DNA of 64,000 bases, taken from Novosphingobium sp. PhB165 (GTDB taxonomy: Bacteria; Pseudomonadota; Alphaproteobacteria; Sphingomonadales; Sphingomonadaceae). Each line of letters opens with the position of its first letter. Within the stretch, counting starts at the first letter, position 1. Of the stretch, positions 15,965-24,529 are shown piece after piece. A program made the translations under genes and the position numbers. Under the pieces are notes generated by a model. It was given only the letters and a program-made list of their open reading frames with translations. It was not told where the DNA came from and searched no databases. The DNA is taken from contig NZ_SLVB01000005.1 in assembly GCF_004341845.1 (NCBI RefSeq), positions 62,001 through 126,000 of the forward strand, written 5' to 3'.

Positions 15965-17332
15965 TCAGACCTCGTCGTCCGGGCTGCCCACCTTTTCCAG
16001 CATACCAAGGGTCGCCGAAGCCGGTGCCGCGCGGCCGAACAGGAAGCCCTGCCCGAAGGCGCAGCCGCGTTCGACGAGGAAGCGGGCTTGCTCCTCGGTC
16101 TCGATGCCTTCTGCCGTCACCGGCATGCCAAGGCTGCGGCCAAGGTCGAGCACCGTGTTGACCAGCTTGCGCCCGGGGTCGCTGTCGAGCGCCTGGATCA
16201 GCGTGCGGTCGATCTTGATCGTGTCGAGCGGCAAGTGGCACAGCCGCGCCAGACTGGCATAGCCCGTGCCGAAATCGTCCAGCGCGATGCGCGCACCGGC
16301 CCCGCGCAGCGTGTCGATCGTCGCGCGCGCATCGGCAAGGTTGTCCACCATCGCGTTCTCGGTGATCTCCACCGTCAGCCGTTCGGGCGGCAGGCCGCAG
16401 GCGAAGACGATCTGGAGCAGCCTTGCGGCAACGCCCGGATCGCAGACTTGCTGCGGCGACATGTTGACGGAAAGGCCCACCTCGTCCGGCCATTCGCGCG
16501 CGTTGCGGCAGGCCTGACGCAGCAGGCCGAACAGCATGTCGTCGATCAGCCGGAGATCTTCGCCCACTTGCAGGAACAAGTCGGGGCCCAGCAGGCCGCG
16601 ATGCGGATGCTCCCAGCGGGCCAGCACCTCGAAGCGCGCGATCTTGCGCGAGGGCAGGGCGACGATGGGCTGGTAATGCGGAACCAGTTCGCCGCGCAGC
16701 AGGGCCGAGCGCAGCGCCTCTTCCAGCGCCGCGCGGTCGGTCAGGGTGGCAAGCATTTCGGGCGTGAAGCGGCGCACGGCAGCTCCGCCCGAAGCCTTGG
16801 CGCGCGACATCGCGATCGAGGCGCCGCGCAGCAGCCGCTCGGGCGTGGTAGTGCCCGAGGGATCGCTGGCGATGCCGATCGAGGCGGTCAGGTGGATCAT
16901 GTGCCGCCCCAGCACGATGGGCGAGGCCAGTACGTCCAGCAGATCTGCGGCCACAGCCTCGGAGAGGTCGGCGCCGTCGTTCAGGGGCAGGACGCAGGCG
17001 AACTCGTCGCCGCCGACATGGACGACCCGGCCCGAGACTTTGGCCGCGATCCGCCCGCAGCGTCCGGCGGCGATGGCGATGACTTCGTCCCCGGCGGCGT
17101 GGCCGCACAAGTCATTGACCAGCTTGAACCTGTCGAGATCGAGGATCAGCAGGGAAAGCGGCTGCGGAGCGCCATCGTCTCCGCGCAGGAACGCCACGGC
17201 CCGTTCGACACTCCGCAGCGGCGGTTCGTGCCCGTCAAACGGGGACTCGCCGGCGCTCCCGAATTCCGGGCTATAGCTTCCCGGTCTCCGTTCGTGCCCT
17301 GCGGTCGTATCTCGCTGGCTGGCGCTGCGCAT
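15965..17332 (-). CDS. Soluble GGDEF-EAL protein (cyclic-di-GMP turnover)
   Basis: The 455-residue protein has no membrane helix and no recognisable sensor domain. The GGDEF domain (about 40-185) has an intact active-site motif in HVGGDEFACVL and LDLDRFKLVND. The EAL domain (about 195-445) shows EVL in FEVLARW instead of EAL, with NMSPQQV, ENAMV, the metal ligands in ALDDFGTG, KIDRTL and AEGIET present. EVL occurs in active phosphodiesterases, so either or both activities are possible. The location, with a tandem PilZ protein 7 kb away, points to motility control. It lies 76 bases downstream of the regulator on the same strand. Confidence 0.92.
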   Translation of the reverse strand: MRSASQRDTTAGHERRPGSYSPEFGSAGESPFDGHEPPLRSVERAVAFLRGDDGAPQPLSLLILDLDRFKLVNDLCGHAAGDEVIAIAAGRCGRIAAKVSGRVVHVGGDEFACVLPLNDGADLSEAVAADLLDVLASPIVLGRHMIHLTASIGIASDPSGTTTPERLLRGASIAMSRAKASGGAAVRRFTPEMLATLTDRAALEEALRSALLRGELVPHYQPIVALPSRKIARFEVLARWEHPHRGLLGPDLFLQVGEDLRLIDDMLFGLLRQACRNAREWPDEVGLSVNMSPQQVCDPGVAARLLQIVFACGLPPERLTVEITENAMVDNLADARATIDTLRGAGARIALDDFGTGYASLARLCHLPLDTIKIDRTLIQALDSDPGRKLVNTVLDLGRSLGMPVTAEGIETEEQARFLVERGCAFGQGFLFGRAAPASATLGMLEKVGSPDDEV

Positions 17333-17408
17333 CGTCTGTCAACTTGTCTCCTTAATCCATTATATGGGATTGGAGTGCGCAACGGCCGGGTTGTCCTACA
17401 ATTAGCGC

Positions 17409-18719
17409 CTATTCGAACATAGCTGACAGCACCGTGGCGATGCGGGCCGGGTCGAATGCGTCAAGCGCCACTTCGAAATCGGGATTGAGGCTGAAGCCCA
17501 GGGTGTGGCCCTGCCGGTCGAACGTGATGGCGATTACTCGCAGGCCGGTATCCTGCTCGATCACGGCAAGACCGCCGGCCGAGGGGAAGCGATCGGGATC
17601 GACCACCAGCACGGCGCGGCCGGGCAGCCCGGCGCCGAGCGTCGAGCGGCCGATGCGCAGGCCATAGGCGTTCGGCCCGGCGCTGCGCGGCACTTCCACG
17701 AATGTACCGGTCGGCGTGCGGGCGAGCAGGCCATCGGGCAGCGGCGATCCGAAGACGGGGACCAGCCGGACCGATGCATCCTCTCCAAGGGGCTGCGCGG
17801 GCGCCGGGCTCTCGGGTGCCTTCGGCGCGAACGCCGGGGGAGTGGCGGCATCGAGCACGGGAACCGGGCGTTCGAGCACGGATGTCTCCAGCGAAGAACC
17901 GATGGATGCGTTGAGTACCCTTGCGCCGGAAGCGCCGGCCTGGCGCATCGCGGGGGCCTCGGCGGAAACGGCCGGAGAACCACCCAGTTCGGCGCGCAGC
18001 GCGGCGGTGCGGGTACGGGTCTTGGTGATGCGGATCTGCGGATTGGCGACCAGCGACAGGAACGCGTCGAGTTCGCCGCGCGCGCAGGCTGCGACGACGG
18101 CGGCCGCGAGCGCGGCATCGTCGGCCACGCCGAACAGGCGGCGCAGCGAGCCGCGCACTTCGTCGTTCCAGCGGTCGTAGGGCTTGTGGGCGTTTTCGAT
18201 GCGCGAGAGGATTACGGGCGCAATCCCGTACTGTTCTTCGAGTACGGCGATGGTCAGTGTATCGTCGGCAACGCGGCGGGCGCGCACGGCCGCCGCCACC
18301 AGAACCGCGAGGCGGTCAGCCTCCGGATCGGTGCGGTCGTTACCCATGATCGGCTCTGCCCAGTCCTCGATATCGAAAACGGGATCGTCGATGTCCACAA
18401 GCAGATCCAGCGGATCGACCTGGAGTGCGGCTGCGATGGCGCGCATTTCCGGGGCACGAGCGAAAACCTCGCCACGTTCGATCTTGGAAAGTCGAATATA
18501 GGTAATGTCCGGAAGGCGTTCGGCCAGTTCCAGCAATGAGCCTATATTTTGTTGCTTGCGAAATTTCCTTATCCCGTTTGGAAATACCAGACTGCGGCAG
18601 GCGTCGATCTCAAGGGTTGCGGGTACGGATGCAGTAGCCGTCCTTGCCCGCCTGCCAGATCGAACTGATTTTTCGGTCATTGAAGCTCGAATTTCATTGC
18701 AATGCCCAAGATGTTTCAT
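17409..18719 (-). CDS. Double-HTH (XRE-type) regulator with S24-like C-terminal domain
   Basis: The 436-residue protein shows an XRE-type HTH at about 51-108 (ITYIRLSKIERGEVFARAP) and a second, more divergent one at about 149-205 (YGIAPVILSRIENAHKPYDRW). A Pro/Ala-rich linker follows, then a beta-rich domain at about 320-410 (YGLRIGRSTLGAGLPGRAVLVVDPDRF, then GLRVIAITFDRQG) that resembles the dimerisation fold of LexA/CI-type repressors. I see no convincing Ser-Lys protease pair. Position inside the flagellar cluster suggests control of flagellar genes. Starts at Met1 or Met14 (18680) are both possible. It is not a FleQ/FlbD or FliA type. Confidence 0.7.
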   Translation of the reverse strand: MKHLGHCNEIRASMTEKSVRSGRRARTATASVPATLEIDACRSLVFPNGIRKFRKQQNIGSLLELAERLPDITYIRLSKIERGEVFARAPEMRAIAAALQVDPLDLLVDIDDPVFDIEDWAEPIMGNDRTDPEADRLAVLVAAAVRARRVADDTLTIAVLEEQYGIAPVILSRIENAHKPYDRWNDEVRGSLRRLFGVADDAALAAAVVAACARGELDAFLSLVANPQIRITKTRTRTAALRAELGGSPAVSAEAPAMRQAGASGARVLNASIGSSLETSVLERPVPVLDAATPPAFAPKAPESPAPAQPLGEDASVRLVPVFGSPLPDGLLARTPTGTFVEVPRSAGPNAYGLRIGRSTLGAGLPGRAVLVVDPDRFPSAGGLAVIEQDTGLRVIAITFDRQGHTLGFSLNPDFEVALDAFDPARIATVLSAMFE

Positions 18720-19218
18720 GATCCTTAAACAGGGTCAATATCGCTCTTGGGATGATGGTTCAAAACGGGTCAAGTTAGGGCGCGTTCGCGGATGACCCCA
18801 TGCCTTCTAGTATGATGACTTTAGGGTGAATGGTCATTGTATCGCACCGATTGCAGGTTTTTAACGGTTACCTGGACCCTGTAACGTCCATTTTGGGACA
18901 GCAGCCTGATTGAGAGCGCTACCAGCAAATCTTTGAAATAAAGTGCATAATACTGTGAGAACTTGCGGAAATGCGGGCGCGCGCAACGGGCGCCGGGCAC
19001 GCCGGAAGGGGACCAGACCCTGATAGGCTCGGAATTCTGGAAATTGCGCATCTTATTGAATGAACGCCGAAATCGCTCTTTTGTTCCTGTAATTTCGACG
19101 TGAATTGCATCTTTGTAACAAAACAGGGCGCACTCCCGAAGGAGCGCGCCCAGAGTAATCCCGTCCGATTCTATATGGGGATGGGCGGACGGTCAGTTCC
19201 GTTCAGCCGCGCGCGATT
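18720..19218. other. Intergenic region, about 500 bases, AT-richer than the surroundings
   Basis: This gap between the regulator start and the flgB end has no credible gene; a 76-residue minus-strand frame at 18821-19051 has atypical composition. It holds two direct copies of GGGTCAA (18732-18738 and 18767-18773) just upstream of the regulator gene, which could be an autoregulatory site, and the flgB terminator near its right end. Confidence 0.5.
19126..19151 (-). terminator. Terminator downstream of flgB
   Basis: GGGCGCACTCC and GGAGCGCGCCC form an 11-bp stem with one mismatch and a CGAA loop. On the minus strand it is followed by TGTTTTGTTA, consistent with rho-independent termination of the propeller protein-flgB transcript. 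Confidence 0.8.
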
Positions 19219-19644
19219 TTAGCCGCGTCCAAGGGCCAATTTGAGCAGGCCGATCTGCTTTTTGTAGATGTTGGTCATGGCCGTGTAGTCCGCCTGGACC
19301 TGGCCAAGCGTCAGCAATTGGTCTTCCAGCGTGACATTGTTGCCGTCCGGCTTGGTCTCGCTGGTATCGCTGTCGACCACGATGCGCCCGCCGCCTTGCG
19401 GGGGCCGCGCCCCCAGTGCCGACATCGAGGCGGACAATTCTATATGCGGGCGCGAGACATGCGGCGCCCCGGTGGCTTCTCCATATTGCGCGACCAGCGA
19501 CGAGAAGTCGGGCGCGGTTACGGTGCGGGCCTTGTATCCGGGGGTCTCGCTGTTGGCGATGTTCTCGGAAATGACGCGCTGGTGCTCGGCCATCGCCTTC
19601 ATCGAGGCGGCCATGCCATCCAGCAGAGGGGGAAGCGAAGACAT
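19219..19644 (-). CDS. flgB: Flagellar basal-body rod protein FlgB
   Basis: FlgB is a proximal rod subunit. The 141-residue protein has the N-terminal rod signature with HQRVISENIANSETPGYKAR and a C-terminal helix TAMTNIYKKQIGLLKLALGRG, with a Gly/Pro-rich loop between. It starts 28 bases downstream of the large flagellin/propeller gene and is probably cotranscribed with it. flgC lies 8.4 kb away on the other strand, an unusual split of the common flgBC pair. Confidence 0.94.
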   Translation of the reverse strand: MSSLPPLLDGMAASMKAMAEHQRVISENIANSETPGYKARTVTAPDFSSLVAQYGEATGAPHVSRPHIELSASMSALGARPPQGGGRIVVDSDTSETKPDGNNVTLEDQLLTLGQVQADYTAMTNIYKKQIGLLKLALGRG

Positions 19645-19672
19645 CGGATATTCCTCGAAAAGAGCCGGAGAA

Positions 19673-22432
19673 TCAGGAACTGGTGAGGCGCGTCAGGGCG
19701 GCCTGATAGTTGGCGAGCTGTTTCTGCTGATAGGCCGATCCGCTGCCGGTGGAGAGCGTGCCGTTGACCAGCGACGCCTTGCCCGAGTCCCAGTAAAGCG
19801 AGCGATATGCGGTCTGGATCATCGAAAGCGCCGACTTGACCTTGGTCAGCGCGACGGAGGCGGCCTTGGAGTCGGTCAGGCTCAGCGCGCTGGTGAGCGC
19901 GAGGCTGTACGCGCCGCCCGGCGTCACTTTGGCATCGGTCGCGGTCTTGACCTTGGGCGTGCTCAGCTTGACCGGCGAAAGCCCGAGCTTGGCCAGCGCG
20001 TCCTTGCCGTCGCCCCCGGCGCCCAGCACCAGCGTGTGCCCGGCGGCGACGGTGATCTTGAGCGTCGTCTGGCCATCGACCAGCGAGGTCGTGACCGTGG
20101 CGTTGGTGCCGGTGATCTTCTTGATCTTGGCGGCCAGCGTGGTCATCGTCTCGTTTTCGTCGATCGTGATTTTGCGGGCATCGCCGCCGTCCACCATGAC
20201 CGAGAACTCGTCGCCCGCGCGCAAGCTGGTCTCCGAGACCAGCGTTGCCGAAGTCGTCGGGTTCAGCGTTCCGCTGTGCAGGCCGAGCGCGCCGAGGGCG
20301 TTGTCGCCGCCCGCCAGCGTGGTGATGCGCACCGGCTCCACGGTCGAGGCGACGAGGCCCCATTGCGAGACCGTCTGCACCGCGCCGGTGTCCCCATCGA
20401 CGCGGGCGATGAAGCCGTCCACCGTGCCGGCCTTGGTCCCGCTCAGCGTGCCGGCCGTGCGGCCGCCGACATAGAGCGTGCCGTTGAGCCAGGTGACGCT
20501 ATCGGCCTGATCGTCGTCCGAGGTGCCGATATACGTCGTGCTGGCGGAAGTGAGGCCGGAATCGATGCGGGTGACGAAAGCATCGCGCGACCCGCTGATC
20601 GCATTGACCTGATCGCCACCTACCGGGGTGCTGGCGGCACCTACCACCGCGATCTCGCCGGTGTCGGACACCGAAATCGCGCGCGCCTCGACATTGCCGA
20701 GCGTGACCGAGTTGAGGTCGTTCGACAGCGAGCTTGCATCGATCTGGCGCAGCTTGGCAACGCCGTCCTCGTTGGTCAGCGCCAGCAGGTTGCCCGAGCC
20801 GTCGATGGCGAGCGAGTTGACCATGTCGTTGCCGCCGCTGTCGATCGTGCGGCGTTCGACGAACTTGCCGGTGGAATCGAGCTTGACGATGACGGCATCG
20901 CCGCCGCCGGTTGATGCGCGGCCGGCGATGTAGATGCTGCCGTCGTTGCCGACCGTCACCGCATTGGCGCTTTCGGTGCCGGTCTGGCGGATCGCGGTGG
21001 TCGAAAGTTCGTTGCCGGTACTGCTGAAGCGCGCCACCAGCAGGTCGGTCTGGCTTGGATCGCTGTTATTGAAATCGCCGCTGACCGAGCCGGCCACGAC
21101 GATGTCGCCGTTGGGCGCGATCGTGACGGCCGAGCCCGAGGCCGAGCCGGCGGCGCCCAGATTGCGTTGCCACACCACCTGACCTTCGGAATCGATCTTG
21201 GTGAGGAACATGTCGTTCGAACCGTCGGTGACCTGGCTGCCAAGGTCGCCATTGGTGGTGCCAACGACGTAGCTGAAGCCATCGGCATCGGTCACCATCC
21301 CGCGCGCCGAGGTGGCGGCATCGACGGTGTAGTCGGGGGTGGCGGTGCTGCCGGACGAACTGCTGGAGGAGGTGGTGGTCGTCGTGCTGGCGGCGGCCGC
21401 GGTCTGGGCCTGCGCGGTGGCGGCGGCGTCGACGGCGTTGATCGAGCCGAGGCGCTCCCAGCTCAGCGAGCCGTCGATGTCTCCGAAGCGGTAGACGCTG
21501 GCGTCGGTGGTCGAATCCTTGCGGGTCTCGCCGCTGGCGACCATGATCGAATCGCCGGCGCCGACTTGTTCGAGCGAGACCTTCTCAATGCCCGACGGGT
21601 TGAAGACGAGGCCCCACTTTTCGGAATCGCTGTCGTACTTGACGGTGAAGTTGGACTGCCACTCGCTGACGGGCTTGCCGTCCGCGTCGAGCACCGGATC
21701 GCCATTGGCGTCGAGCTGCGGCTGGGCGCCGATCGCGGCATTGAGCGCGGCGGCCACCGAATCGAGCGTCGGCGGCTGGGTGGACTGCGACAGGTCGACA
21801 TTGACCGTCTGGGTGGTCGTACCCTTGGTCATGGTGACCTGGAAGATCTCGTTGCCGGTCAGGCCGGCGATCGCATCGCCTTCCTTGGTGGAAATGGGAT
21901 TGCCGGCGACCGCGCCGGTGACATCGGGCTTATCCACCGCGATCGTCTTCGCCTGGCTGGCCGAAGTACCGAAGTTGAGTGTCAGCAGATCGGTATCGGC
22001 CGAGCCGATATAGCTCTGAAGGTCGCTGAGGCCCTTGGCGAACGTCTTTTCGAGCGAGGCGCGTTGGGCGGCCGAGGTGCTGGTGCTGGCGGCGCTCTCG
22101 GCCAGCGTCTGCAACCGGTCCAATGCCTTGTAGATCGTGAAGGTGGCCTTGACGTCGGGCAGGTTGTCCAGCGTGCTGTCACGGTCGTAGGTTTTTTCGT
22201 CCACGATCGACAGCAACTTCTGGATCGCGGTGACTTGCGCGCTGGTGGAGGTGGAGGCGCTGGGATCGTCCAACTTCCACGGCGGGGTCGTCGGCGCCAT
22301 CGTGAAGGCCGCCTTGGCCTTGGTCACCGCCGGGGTATCCGTCGAACTGGTTGACGAGAGGGCGCTCGAATAGGCGCTGGTTCCGCCCAGGATCGAAAGT
22401 CCGATCAGCGCATTGTTGGTGTTTATCGTCAA
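19673..22432 (-). CDS. Large flagellar protein: flagellin-like ends with central beta-propeller (FlaEY-like)
   Basis: The 919-residue protein starts best at TTG 22432, which has GGGAGG 5 bases upstream and gives MTINTNNALIGLS, resembling a flagellin N-terminus; an ATG at 22468 is the alternative. After a helical N-terminal region and a Ser/Thr-rich linker near 330-350, residues about 350-660 contain SBBP/NHL-like repeats such as GSAVTIAPNGDIVVAGS and ANAVTVGNDGSIYIAGR, each VxxxGxIxVaG. A later segment (ARKITIDENETMTTLAAKI, then DALAKLGLS) looks like the IN motif of hook-associated proteins. The C-terminus is a Gln/Ala-rich helix. It resembles what is annotated FlaEY in Caulobacter, by memory of family architecture. 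It was probably exported. Confidence 0.75.
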   Translation of the reverse strand: MTINTNNALIGLSILGGTSAYSSALSSTSSTDTPAVTKAKAAFTMAPTTPPWKLDDPSASTSTSAQVTAIQKLLSIVDEKTYDRDSTLDNLPDVKATFTIYKALDRLQTLAESAASTSTSAAQRASLEKTFAKGLSDLQSYIGSADTDLLTLNFGTSASQAKTIAVDKPDVTGAVAGNPISTKEGDAIAGLTGNEIFQVTMTKGTTTQTVNVDLSQSTQPPTLDSVAAALNAAIGAQPQLDANGDPVLDADGKPVSEWQSNFTVKYDSDSEKWGLVFNPSGIEKVSLEQVGAGDSIMVASGETRKDSTTDASVYRFGDIDGSLSWERLGSINAVDAAATAQAQTAAAASTTTTTSSSSSSGSTATPDYTVDAATSARGMVTDADGFSYVVGTTNGDLGSQVTDGSNDMFLTKIDSEGQVVWQRNLGAAGSASGSAVTIAPNGDIVVAGSVSGDFNNSDPSQTDLLVARFSSTGNELSTTAIRQTGTESANAVTVGNDGSIYIAGRASTGGGDAVIVKLDSTGKFVERRTIDSGGNDMVNSLAIDGSGNLLALTNEDGVAKLRQIDASSLSNDLNSVTLGNVEARAISVSDTGEIAVVGAASTPVGGDQVNAISGSRDAFVTRIDSGLTSASTTYIGTSDDDQADSVTWLNGTLYVGGRTAGTLSGTKAGTVDGFIARVDGDTGAVQTVSQWGLVASTVEPVRITTLAGGDNALGALGLHSGTLNPTTSATLVSETSLRAGDEFSVMVDGGDARKITIDENETMTTLAAKIKKITGTNATVTTSLVDGQTTLKITVAAGHTLVLGAGGDGKDALAKLGLSPVKLSTPKVKTATDAKVTPGGAYSLALTSALSLTDSKAASVALTKVKSALSMIQTAYRSLYWDSGKASLVNGTLSTGSGSAYQQKQLANYQAALTRLTSS

Positions 22433-22467
22433 AACTGCCTCCCGGGCTTCGCACCCGCCCACTATCA

Positions 22468-22475
22468 TCCTATAA
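22468..22475 (+). promoter_or_regulatory. TCCTATAA box in the divergent gap before fliG
   Basis: An exact TCCTATAA on the plus strand, followed by GATAG, lies about 50 bases before the fliG start and 36 bases upstream of the divergent propeller gene. It matches the boxes before other flagellar genes. Confidence 0.55.
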
Positions 22476-22525
22476 GATAGACGGTTGCATTCGCCGACAG
22501 GTCGGTATTGCGGACTTTTTTGGGG

Positions 22526-23569
22526 ATGAAAGACGTGACGATGATGGCCGCCATCGGCGAACCACCCGAGCTGAAGAAGTATTCGGGAATTCAACGCGCT
22601 GCCGCGTTGATGCTGTCGCTTGGGCACGAGCAGGGCGGTCCGATCTGGGAACAGCTGACGACCGAGGAAATAAAGGAGCTTTCGGCGACCATCGCCCAGC
22701 TCGGCCGCGTGCCTTCGGTGGTGGTTGAGCACCTGCTGGTGCAGTTCTCCGGCGAAGTTTCCAGCATGGCCTCGCTCCACGGCTCGTTCGAGAGCACCGA
22801 GCGGCTGCTGGAGGGGATTCTCCCGGTCGACAAGGTCAAGGAGATCATGGAGGACATCCGCGGTCCGTCCGGCCGCACGATGTGGGACAAGCTGTCCAAC
22901 GTCAGCGAAGCCGTGCTCGCGGGGTACCTCAAGAACGAATATCCGCAGACCGTGGCGGTGATCCTGCACAAGCTGCGCCCCGATCACGCCGCGCGCGTGC
23001 TGGCCGAACTGCCGCGCGATTTCGCGACCGACGTGGTCATGCGCATGCTGCGGATGGACACGGTGCAGAAGGACGTGCTGGTCCAGGTGGAGCAGACGCT
23101 GAAGAGCGAGTTCATGACCAATCTCTCACGCGCGCAGCGCCGCGATCCCCACGAGATGATGGCCGAACTGTTCAACGCGCTCGACCGTTCGACCGAAGAG
23201 GCCATGCTCGGCGAGCTGGACGAAAAGGCACCGGAATCGGCCGAACGCATCCGCGCGCTGATGTTCACGTTCGAGGATCTGGCGAACCTGCTGCCGGGTG
23301 CGATCCAGACGATCGTGCGCAATTGCAACAAGCGCGAGCTGGCGCTGGCGCTCAAGGGCGCGCCGGACGAGATGAAGAAGGTGTTCTTCAATGCCATGAC
23401 CGAACGTGCCGCCAAGCTGATGCGCGACGACATGGCCGCGATGGGCCCCGTCCGCGCGCGCGAGTGCGAAGAAGCGCAGACCGCGCTGGTGCGTCTGGCC
23501 AAGTCGCTTGGAGATCGCGGCGAGATCATGCTGGTCGATCCCAAGAGCGATGATGCGATGATTTACTGA
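22526..23569 (+). CDS. fliG: Flagellar motor switch protein FliG
   Basis: FliG couples the MS ring to the switch and is the torque partner of MotA. The product of about 347 residues shows the N-terminal YSGIQRAAALMLSLGHEQ, the middle domain EYPQTVAVILHKLRPDHAARVL, the HEMMAELFNALDR segment, and the C-terminal torque helix with alternating charges around RAAKLMRDDMAAMGPVRARECEEAQ. The start is uncertain: TTG 22508, ATG 22526, GTG 22535 and ATG 22541 are all in frame. The ATG at 22526 follows GGGG closely; 22541 has better spacing to GAAAG. Confidence 0.93.
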   Translation: MKDVTMMAAIGEPPELKKYSGIQRAAALMLSLGHEQGGPIWEQLTTEEIKELSATIAQLGRVPSVVVEHLLVQFSGEVSSMASLHGSFESTERLLEGILPVDKVKEIMEDIRGPSGRTMWDKLSNVSEAVLAGYLKNEYPQTVAVILHKLRPDHAARVLAELPRDFATDVVMRMLRMDTVQKDVLVQVEQTLKSEFMTNLSRAQRRDPHEMMAELFNALDRSTEEAMLGELDEKAPESAERIRALMFTFEDLANLLPGAIQTIVRNCNKRELALALKGAPDEMKKVFFNAMTERAAKLMRDDMAAMGPVRARECEEAQTALVRLAKSLGDRGEIMLVDPKSDDAMIY

Positions 23570-23625
23570 GACTTAGCAGTTCGTTAACGATAAGTGAGAG
23601 CGGATTCGCGCCAATGGAGATGGCC

Positions 23626-24435
23626 ATGAGCATTCAGCCCTTCGGCTTCGACAGGGTCTTCCGCTTTTCCTCGGCGGAGGCTGAGGAAAAGGAAGGCGGC
23701 GAAGCGCTGCACGAGGAACTGGCGGCAATGGAGGCGCGCATCGAACGGATGCGTGAAGATCACGCCGCCGAACTCGCCCGCGCGCGTGCTGACGGTTTCG
23801 AGGCCGGGCTGGCGCAGGCGCGCCACGAACGCGATGCTGCGCTGCTGGCCGCGACCGACGCGCTCCATGCCGGGCTTGACGACGTGGCCCGCCGTTTCGA
23901 CGAAGTGACCGATCTGGTCGCGCGCGAGGCGGCCTCGGTCGCGCTGCTCGCTGCCGAGATGCTGGCCGGCCACGCCGTTTCGCTGGAACCCGCGCGCGCC
24001 ATCGACGAGGCGCTGTCCCGCGCGCTCGAACAAGTCGCGCGCAGCACCCAGATCACGGTCCGCGTCCATCCCTCGATGCGCGAACTGGTCGAACATGTCG
24101 TAGCCGCGCGTCAGGCGGCCGAGCGCCGGACGCTTCAGGTCCTGGTGGTCGAAGATCCGGCCGTCTCGCCCGCCGATGCCCGCATTGGCTGGGTCGAGGG
24201 CGGCCTTGGCGTCGATGCCGGTGCGCGCCGCGCGGCGGTGCTGGCCGAACTGGCCGGTCTGCTCGGCCCGGGACGCGATGCGCCGGTGCTGGCTGCGGTG
24301 GAAACCCGGACCGAAGTGGCAGAAGTGTCGGAAATGGCGGAAGATGTCGGTTCCGAAGCTGCCGAACACACCTTTGAAGCAGCCCATCAGGACACCGATC
24401 ATGGGCAGATTTCGGGGCTCGACGCCGCCGCGTAA
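23626..24435 (+). CDS. fliH: Flagellar assembly protein FliH
   Basis: FliH binds the export ATPase FliI and delivers it to the gate. The product of about 269 residues has an N-terminal coiled coil with heptads (EELAAMEARIERMREDHAAELARAR, shortened: MEARIERMREDHAAEL), the ADGFEAGLAQARHER segment and a C-terminal domain ending GWVEGGLGVDAGARRA. I prefer the ATG at 23626, which has GGAG 6 bases upstream; earlier ATGs at 23614 and 23620 are possible. No fliI gene follows, and fliF comes next instead. The Glu-rich tail after residue 225 is poorly conserved. Confidence 0.85.
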   Translation: MSIQPFGFDRVFRFSSAEAEEKEGGEALHEELAAMEARIERMREDHAAELARARADGFEAGLAQARHERDAALLAATDALHAGLDDVARRFDEVTDLVAREAASVALLAAEMLAGHAVSLEPARAIDEALSRALEQVARSTQITVRVHPSMRELVEHVVAARQAAERRTLQVLVVEDPAVSPADARIGWVEGGLGVDAGARRAAVLAELAGLLGPGRDAPVLAAVETRTEVAEVSEMAEDVGSEAAEHTFEAAHQDTDHGQISGLDAAA

Positions 24436-24473
24436 ACTTTTCCGGCGACCGGCAAGAGTTGCCTAGTCTCTTA

Positions 24474-24481
24474 TCCTATAA
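24474..24481 (+). promoter_or_regulatory. TCCTATAA box before fliF
   Basis: TTATCCTATAATG lies 48 bases before the fliF start in the gap after fliH. It contains a perfect -10-like TATAAT, but no good -35 at 16-18 bases. It indicates a separate promoter or regulatory site for the fliF-fliN-flbD-flhA block. Confidence 0.55.
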
Positions 24482-24529
24482 TGAGCGTGAGCGAAGCCAG
24501 GGGGGCCTCGCCGGGATTAAGAGGCGATC

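Noticed and set aside
18821..19051. 76-residue minus-strand frame in the gap before flgB
   Set aside because: Composition differs from genuine genes here, there is no ribosome site, and the C-terminus (NGRYRVQVTVKNLQ) has no known pattern.
19331..20914. 527-residue plus-strand frame opposite the propeller protein
   Set aside because: It is an Arg/Gly/His-rich shadow of the minus-strand gene, whose propeller repeats and ribosome site are convincing.
24434..24481. Sigma-28 promoter (TAAA then GCCGATAA-like) before fliF
   Set aside because: A TAAA is present at 24433-24436 but about 38 bases from TCCTATAA, far beyond the 15-base spacing; the other boxes also have no TAAA at the right distance.
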